From Prevotellaceae bacterium (GTDB lineage: Bacteria > Bacteroidota > Bacteroidia > Bacteroidales > Bacteroidaceae), in the NCBI GenBank assembly GCA_021153165.1, contig JAGKTZ010000069.1, forward strand, positions 1-9,979: DNA of 9,979 nucleotides, in the 5' to 3' direction. How positions within the stretch are numbered: position 1 is the stretch's first letter; the number at the start of each line of letters is the position of its first letter. A program made the translations under genes and the position numbers. Below the pieces are notes generated by a model. The model was given only the letters and a program-made list of their open reading frames with translations, had not been told where the DNA came from and made no database searches. This document shows positions 6,708 to 9,979 of this stretch, one piece after another.

Positions 6708-7466
6708 TTATTTGTAAATCAAGAAAATAGCAGGAATCTTACCCAAGTCGGGCAACCCAGTTTGCTTCCAGCGCTTGATGCTTTGGGTACGGATGTATTC
6801 TTGTTCGGTAGTTAGTCCTGCGGCAACGCAAAGGCGGGTCGTGGGGTTGCATGCCGAGCAGATGTCGGCGAAGAGTTTGGCGTTGCGGTAGGGTGTTTCG
6901 ATAAACAGTTGCGTCTGATCCTCGGCGATGGAGCGCGCTTCCAATTGTTTCAGGCGCTTCATACGCTGACCGCCGTCTATTGGCAAATAGCCATGGAAGG
7001 CGAAACTCTGCCCGTTGAATCCTGAACCCATTACTGCCAATAAGATGGAAGAGGGACCTACGAGAGGGACCACCTTCAAACCCTCGCCTTGTGCAATTGC
7101 TACCAAGTCTGCACCAGGGTCGGCTACGGCTGGACAACCCGCCTCGCTGATCACACCAACCGCTTCGCCATTGCGCAGAGGTTTGAGGTAAGTAGAAAAG
7201 GTTGCTTTGTCGGCATGCTTACCCATGGGGTAGAAGGTCAAATTGTCGATGTTGATATTGCGATCCACCTGCTTGAGAAAACGGCGCGCCGTACGAATCT
7301 CCTCAACTACGAAGTGGCGAATACGACGTATGATATCGGCATTGTGAGCTGGGAGCACCTGGTCGATAGGCGTATTGCCCAAAGTCACAGGGATGAGATA
7401 GAGTGCCGGAGTCAAGGGAGTAGGGGCGCTTTCGGTATTTGGTGTAGAAATGGGTGAGTCGGACAT
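6708..7466 (-). CDS. RsmI-like SAM-dependent methyltransferase (tetrapyrrole methylase fold)
   Basis: This 252-residue protein belongs to the tetrapyrrole (corrin/porphyrin) methylase superfamily, closest to RsmI, which 2'-O-methylates C1402 of 16S rRNA. Visible motifs are ALYLIPVTLGNTPI (21-34, counterpart of the LYLVATPIGN opening), VVEEIRTARRFL (53-64), GVISEAGCPAVADPGADLV (104-122, the SAM-site loop), VVPLVGPSSILLAVMGSGF (132-150) and FIETPYRN (188-195). The opening lacks the exact RsmI signature, and the C-terminal extension of true RsmI (about 280 residues) is missing, so it is more likely the shorter Bacteroidetes paralogue commonly annotated just as SAM-dependent methyltransferase. 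Its target is unknown, probably RNA. About 18 Ser/Thr/Pro-rich residues precede the domain; the ATG at 7466 is the only good start and follows an AT-only leader. It is the last gene of the - strand cluster, 61 bases after the glycosyltransferase, and ends in TAA. Confidence 0.85.
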   Translation of the reverse strand: MSDSPISTPNTESAPTPLTPALYLIPVTLGNTPIDQVLPAHNADIIRRIRHFVVEEIRTARRFLKQVDRNINIDNLTFYPMGKHADKATFSTYLKPLRNGEAVGVISEAGCPAVADPGADLVAIAQGEGLKVVPLVGPSSILLAVMGSGFNGQSFAFHGYLPIDGGQRMKRLKQLEARSIAEDQTQLFIETPYRNAKLFADICSACNPTTRLCVAAGLTTEQEYIRTQSIKRWKQTGLPDLGKIPAIFLIYK

Positions 7467-7527
7467 ACTATTATATATTATATAAGGTATAGGTGATTAT
7501 TGAAACGGTCTTTTTGTAAAAGCCACA

Positions 7528-8550
7528 TTAGGGATGCAAGTCGGAAAATTTCTTCTTGCCCTTGGCATAATAATTCCACAGTAGGCAAATTCGGCTTCTG
7601 CCTTCGGGATGTGGCGTCGTCATCAGACGTAGATTCTCTTCTCTTTGGGGCAGGTAGTCTTTCTTCACGCGTTTGAATTCTTTTCTTGCTCTAATCACAG
7701 CCTTGGCGTTGGCAAAATCGAACGTGAGTAGGAATTTCAGCATGGCCACGTAGTCCAGCAGGCAGCGCATACGCATGACTGATGCCAATTCCTCGGCGGG
7801 TAGGTTTTTGTAGAGCATCAAGAGGTTGTTGCGGAAGTTCAGGAAAGTCTTCCTGGGATTACCTTGCGCCAATGAAGCTCCGCCGACATGGTAGGCCTTG
7901 CTCTGTGGAATGCAGACGATACCTCGGCCACGAGAACGCAGACGCCAGCACAAATCTATCTCTTCCATGTGAGCGAAGAAGCGACCGTCCAGACCGCCGG
8001 CGCTTTCCCAATCGGTGCGTCTCACCATCAGTGCTGCGCCTGTCGCCCATAGTAGAGGCACGACTTGGTCGTATTGCCCGTGGTCCTGCTCCAGAGTATC
8101 AAAGATACGACCTCGGCAGTAGGGATAACCATATCTGTCCAAATATCCGCCGGCGCCTCCAGCATATTCAAACATTTCGGGATGACGTTGCCAAAGCAAT
8201 TTGGGTTGACACGCCGCCGCCTCGGGATGTTCTTCCATATAGTTGAGCATAGGACTGAGCCACTCTTCCTTCAACTCTACATCCGAGTTGAGAAGTAAAT
8301 AATATTCAGCATCCAGTCCTTGCAAAGCGCGATTGTATCCTTCGGCAAATCCATAATTCTCGGGCAAAACGATTTGTTCTACCTGCGGAAATTCCTGGGA
8401 AAGCATCTCGCACGAACCATCCGTACTTCCGTTGTCCGCCACAATGATGCGCGCCAAACTTTCAGAGTGCTCGATCACAGTGGGTAGGAACTGGCGCATC
8501 ATATCTTTGCCATTCCAATTTAATATGACGATTGCGATTTTCTTTTGCAT
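7528..8550 (-). CDS. Family 2 glycosyltransferase (rhamnosyltransferase type)
   Basis: This is a 340-residue cytoplasmic GT-A fold glycosyltransferase of family 2, similar to WbbL-like rhamnosyltransferases. Visible motifs are IAIVILNWNGKDM (5-17, nucleotide-sugar binding start), IIVADNGSTDGS (35-46), NYGFAEGYNRAL (65-76), YYLLLNSDVEL (83-93, with NSD in the place of the metal-binding DxD), WATGAALMVRR (168-178) and FFAHMEEIDLCWRLRSRG (191-208, with the acidic residues of the catalytic base region). The end (about 235-335) is helical and basic, which may help it sit on the inner membrane, but there is no clear transmembrane segment. It presumably adds one sugar during cell-surface glycan synthesis; donor and acceptor cannot be told. 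It lies 67 bases after mtaB and 61 before the methyltransferase gene in the same direction. It ends in TAA and looks intact. Confidence 0.9.
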   Translation of the reverse strand: MQKKIAIVILNWNGKDMMRQFLPTVIEHSESLARIIVADNGSTDGSCEMLSQEFPQVEQIVLPENYGFAEGYNRALQGLDAEYYLLLNSDVELKEEWLSPMLNYMEEHPEAAACQPKLLWQRHPEMFEYAGGAGGYLDRYGYPYCRGRIFDTLEQDHGQYDQVVPLLWATGAALMVRRTDWESAGGLDGRFFAHMEEIDLCWRLRSRGRGIVCIPQSKAYHVGGASLAQGNPRKTFLNFRNNLLMLYKNLPAEELASVMRMRCLLDYVAMLKFLLTFDFANAKAVIRARKEFKRVKKDYLPQREENLRLMTTPHPEGRSRICLLWNYYAKGKKKFSDLHP

Positions 8551-8617
8551 TGCTAAGTTTTCTCTCTAAAAGATGATAGGTTGAAAATATTAAACCGATT
8601 TGCTTTTTGCAAAGAGG

Positions 8618-9961
8618 TTAGGCTTCTGCCATCAGACTTTCTGTATCTTCGGCAAAACCTTTCAACTTCACCGTCGTGATCTGATTGTCCACAACCTTGC
8701 AACCTTCGGTCTCGGTCACACGGATGTAGTTGTCGGTAAATCCTTGCAATGGCATCCCTGCTTTGGCATGTTCCCACAATACGGGGCGCTCAGTGCCAAT
8801 GTACTTCTCATAAAAAGCCTTGCGCTTTTCTTCCGACAAATCCAATAGGCGTTTGCTTCGCTCGTGCTTCACTGCTGGCGAAACGACATGTGGTATCTCC
8901 AAGGCTTTGGTGCCTGGACGCTCCGAGTAACTAAACACGTGCAATTGTGAGATGTCCAGCGATTTGATAAAGCGGTAGGCGTCTTCAAAGTATTCGTCTG
9001 TTTCTCCGCGAGTACCTACAATCACGTCGACACCAATGAATGCGTCGGGCATCACAGACTTGATGCGTGCTACCTTTTGTGCAAATAGCGCTGTGTCATA
9101 CTTGCGATGCATCAGGCGAAGCACATCATCACTTCCGCTTTGCAAGGGAATGTGAAAATGTGGCATAAATTTCTTTGAAACGGCGCAGAAATCAATAATC
9201 TCGTCGGTAAGTAGATTCGGCTCAATGGAAGAAATACGATAGCGCTCGATACCTTCCACTTTGTCCAGGGCTTGTATCAACTGCAAGAAGGTTTCGCCCG
9301 TCGATCTGCCGAAGTCTCCTATATTTACGCCGGTTATTACAATTTCCTTCCCACCTTTTTGCGCCACTTTTTGGGCTTGTTGCACCAATGATTCGATAGA
9401 ACCATTGCGCGAACGGCCTCGTGCGATAGGAATCGTACAGTATGTGCAATAATAATTGCATCCGTCCTGCACTTTCAAGAAATAGCGCGTACGATCTCCT
9501 CTCGAGCAGGAAGGAACAAAGGTGTGGATGTCTTTCGTGGGCACCGCAATAGCCGTATGGCAAGCTTCACCTTGTGCCAAAGTACGTTTTTCTTCTACCA
9601 AACGTCTTACATGTTTCGGGACATCTCCCTTTTGTTCCATCCCCAATACGAGGTCTACACCATTGAACTGTGCGATTTCATCCGATTTCAATTGTGCATA
9701 GCAGCCAATGACGATAATTACCGCGTTGGGGTGCTCTCGGTGCAATTTGTTGATGGTTTGTCTGCACTTTTGGTCAGCAGTTTCTGTGACGGAACAAGTA
9801 TTGATGATACACACGTCTGCCTGCTCCCCTTTTTCTATGGGTAAAATATTTTGCTGTATCAATTGATCGCGAAGCGAAGAGGTCTCAGCAAAATTTAGTT
9901 TACACCCGAGGGTAGAATAAGCGGCTTTAAGCGTGTCGAGATTTTCGTTGTTTGTATACAT
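8618..9961 (-). CDS. mtaB: tRNA t6A37 C2-methylthiotransferase MtaB
   Basis: This 447-residue radical SAM enzyme puts a methylthio group on the t6A base at position 37 of ANN-decoding tRNAs, giving ms2t6A. All three parts of the family are present. The N-terminal UPF0004 domain has cluster cysteines at 20 (TLGCKLNFAE), 56 (NTCSVT) and 87 (GCYAQ). The radical SAM domain has CNYYCTYC, with Cys 168, 172 and 175, followed by IPIARGRSR and later HIPLQSGSDDVL and GVDVIVGTRGE. A TRAM-like RNA-binding domain covers about 385-435. The TLGCKLNFAE opening and the length favour MtaB over MiaB or RimO. The ATG at 9961 matches the family's start region and follows an almost pure TA leader that runs to the window edge, so the promoter is not fully visible. 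It is the first gene of the - strand cluster and ends in TAA. Confidence 0.93.
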   Translation of the reverse strand: MYTNNENLDTLKAAYSTLGCKLNFAETSSLRDQLIQQNILPIEKGEQADVCIINTCSVTETADQKCRQTINKLHREHPNAVIIVIGCYAQLKSDEIAQFNGVDLVLGMEQKGDVPKHVRRLVEEKRTLAQGEACHTAIAVPTKDIHTFVPSCSRGDRTRYFLKVQDGCNYYCTYCTIPIARGRSRNGSIESLVQQAQKVAQKGGKEIVITGVNIGDFGRSTGETFLQLIQALDKVEGIERYRISSIEPNLLTDEIIDFCAVSKKFMPHFHIPLQSGSDDVLRLMHRKYDTALFAQKVARIKSVMPDAFIGVDVIVGTRGETDEYFEDAYRFIKSLDISQLHVFSYSERPGTKALEIPHVVSPAVKHERSKRLLDLSEEKRKAFYEKYIGTERPVLWEHAKAGMPLQGFTDNYIRVTETEGCKVVDNQITTVKLKGFAEDTESLMAEA

Positions 9962-9979
9962 ATATAATATATATATAAT
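9962..9979 (-). promoter_or_regulatory. Pure A/T leader of mtaB
   Basis: On the - strand the 18 bases before the mtaB ATG read ATTATATATATATTATAT, with no G or C at all. The methyltransferase gene at 7466 has a similar leader (TATAATATATAATAGT) and the M60 gene a looser one. This fits the unstructured, Shine-Dalgarno-free initiation typical of Bacteroidetes. The promoter may lie outside the window. Confidence 0.35.

Noticed and set aside
6639..6815. A 58-codon + strand frame with AGGAGG (6628-6633) five bases before its ATG
   Set aside because: It runs antisense into the 3' end of the methyltransferase gene, its protein resembles nothing known to me, and strong Shine-Dalgarno sites mean little in Bacteroidetes.
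7089..7457. 122-codon + strand frame inside the methyltransferase gene
   Set aside because: It is a shadow on the opposite strand of a clearly recognised gene and has no protein family features.
7508..7530. Short hairpin (GGCTTTT with AAAAG-A-CC, - strand) between the glycosyltransferase and methyltransferase genes
   Set aside because: It has a bulge and a weak stem and no T-run follows, so it is not a convincing terminator and does not break the proposed operon.
8591..8616. TTTGC-TTTTT-GCAAA hairpin between mtaB and the glycosyltransferase gene
   Set aside because: The stem is only 5 bp and AT-rich, and no T-run follows it on the - strand; probably chance.

Overview
The window looks like a chromosomal segment of a gut- or oral-type Bacteroidales, most likely Prevotella or a close relative. 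The reasons are a giant exported M60-type protease with a short C-terminal segment resembling type IX secretion sorting signals, AT-rich translation starts with little Shine-Dalgarno character, and a tRNA methylthiotransferase / family 2 glycosyltransferase / RsmI-like methyltransferase cluster that I recall from this order. The genus is inferred from protein style, not from a marker gene.

Left two thirds (43-6204, + strand): one very large surface or secreted protein. Reading from the ATG at 43 gives a clear signal peptide and the first strands of a ricin-like beta-trefoil domain. An in-frame TAG stop follows at 208-210, and the same frame then stays open without interruption to 6204. The open part encodes the rest of the first trefoil-like domain, an M60 (mucin/glycoprotein-cleaving) metallopeptidase domain with HEIGH and a downstream glutamate, a helical linker, a second trefoil-like domain, two F5/8-type-C (CBM32-like) domains with helical spacers, a third trefoil-like domain, a beta-rich C-terminal region and a sorting-like tail. 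The TAG separates the export signal from the enzyme. As written, the gene is either a fresh nonsense mutant, a suppressed or read-through gene, or a sequence error.

Middle (6205-6707): a 59-residue small protein (6219-6398) lies 14 bases downstream of the giant gene and is probably co-transcribed with it. After it comes a 309-base convergent intergenic region with a pyrimidine/purine-rich hairpin and a long inverted repeat whose 15-bp arms match perfectly; this probably ends transcription from both sides. A further 9-bp hairpin overlaps the last codons of the small gene.

Right third (9961 down to 6708, - strand): three genes in one direction with gaps of 67 and 61 bases, probably an operon: mtaB (tRNA ct6A/t6A37 methylthiotransferase), a family 2 glycosyltransferase of the rhamnosyltransferase type, and a tetrapyrrole-methylase-fold SAM methyltransferase related to RsmI. 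These are ordinary housekeeping or envelope genes. All intact genes here end in TAA, so the window itself says nothing about whether TAG is recoded in this organism.

I saw no mobile element, CRISPR array, tRNA or rRNA. The items most worth a second look are the signal-peptide-splitting amber codon, the small downstream peptide, and the long palindrome between the convergent transcription units.
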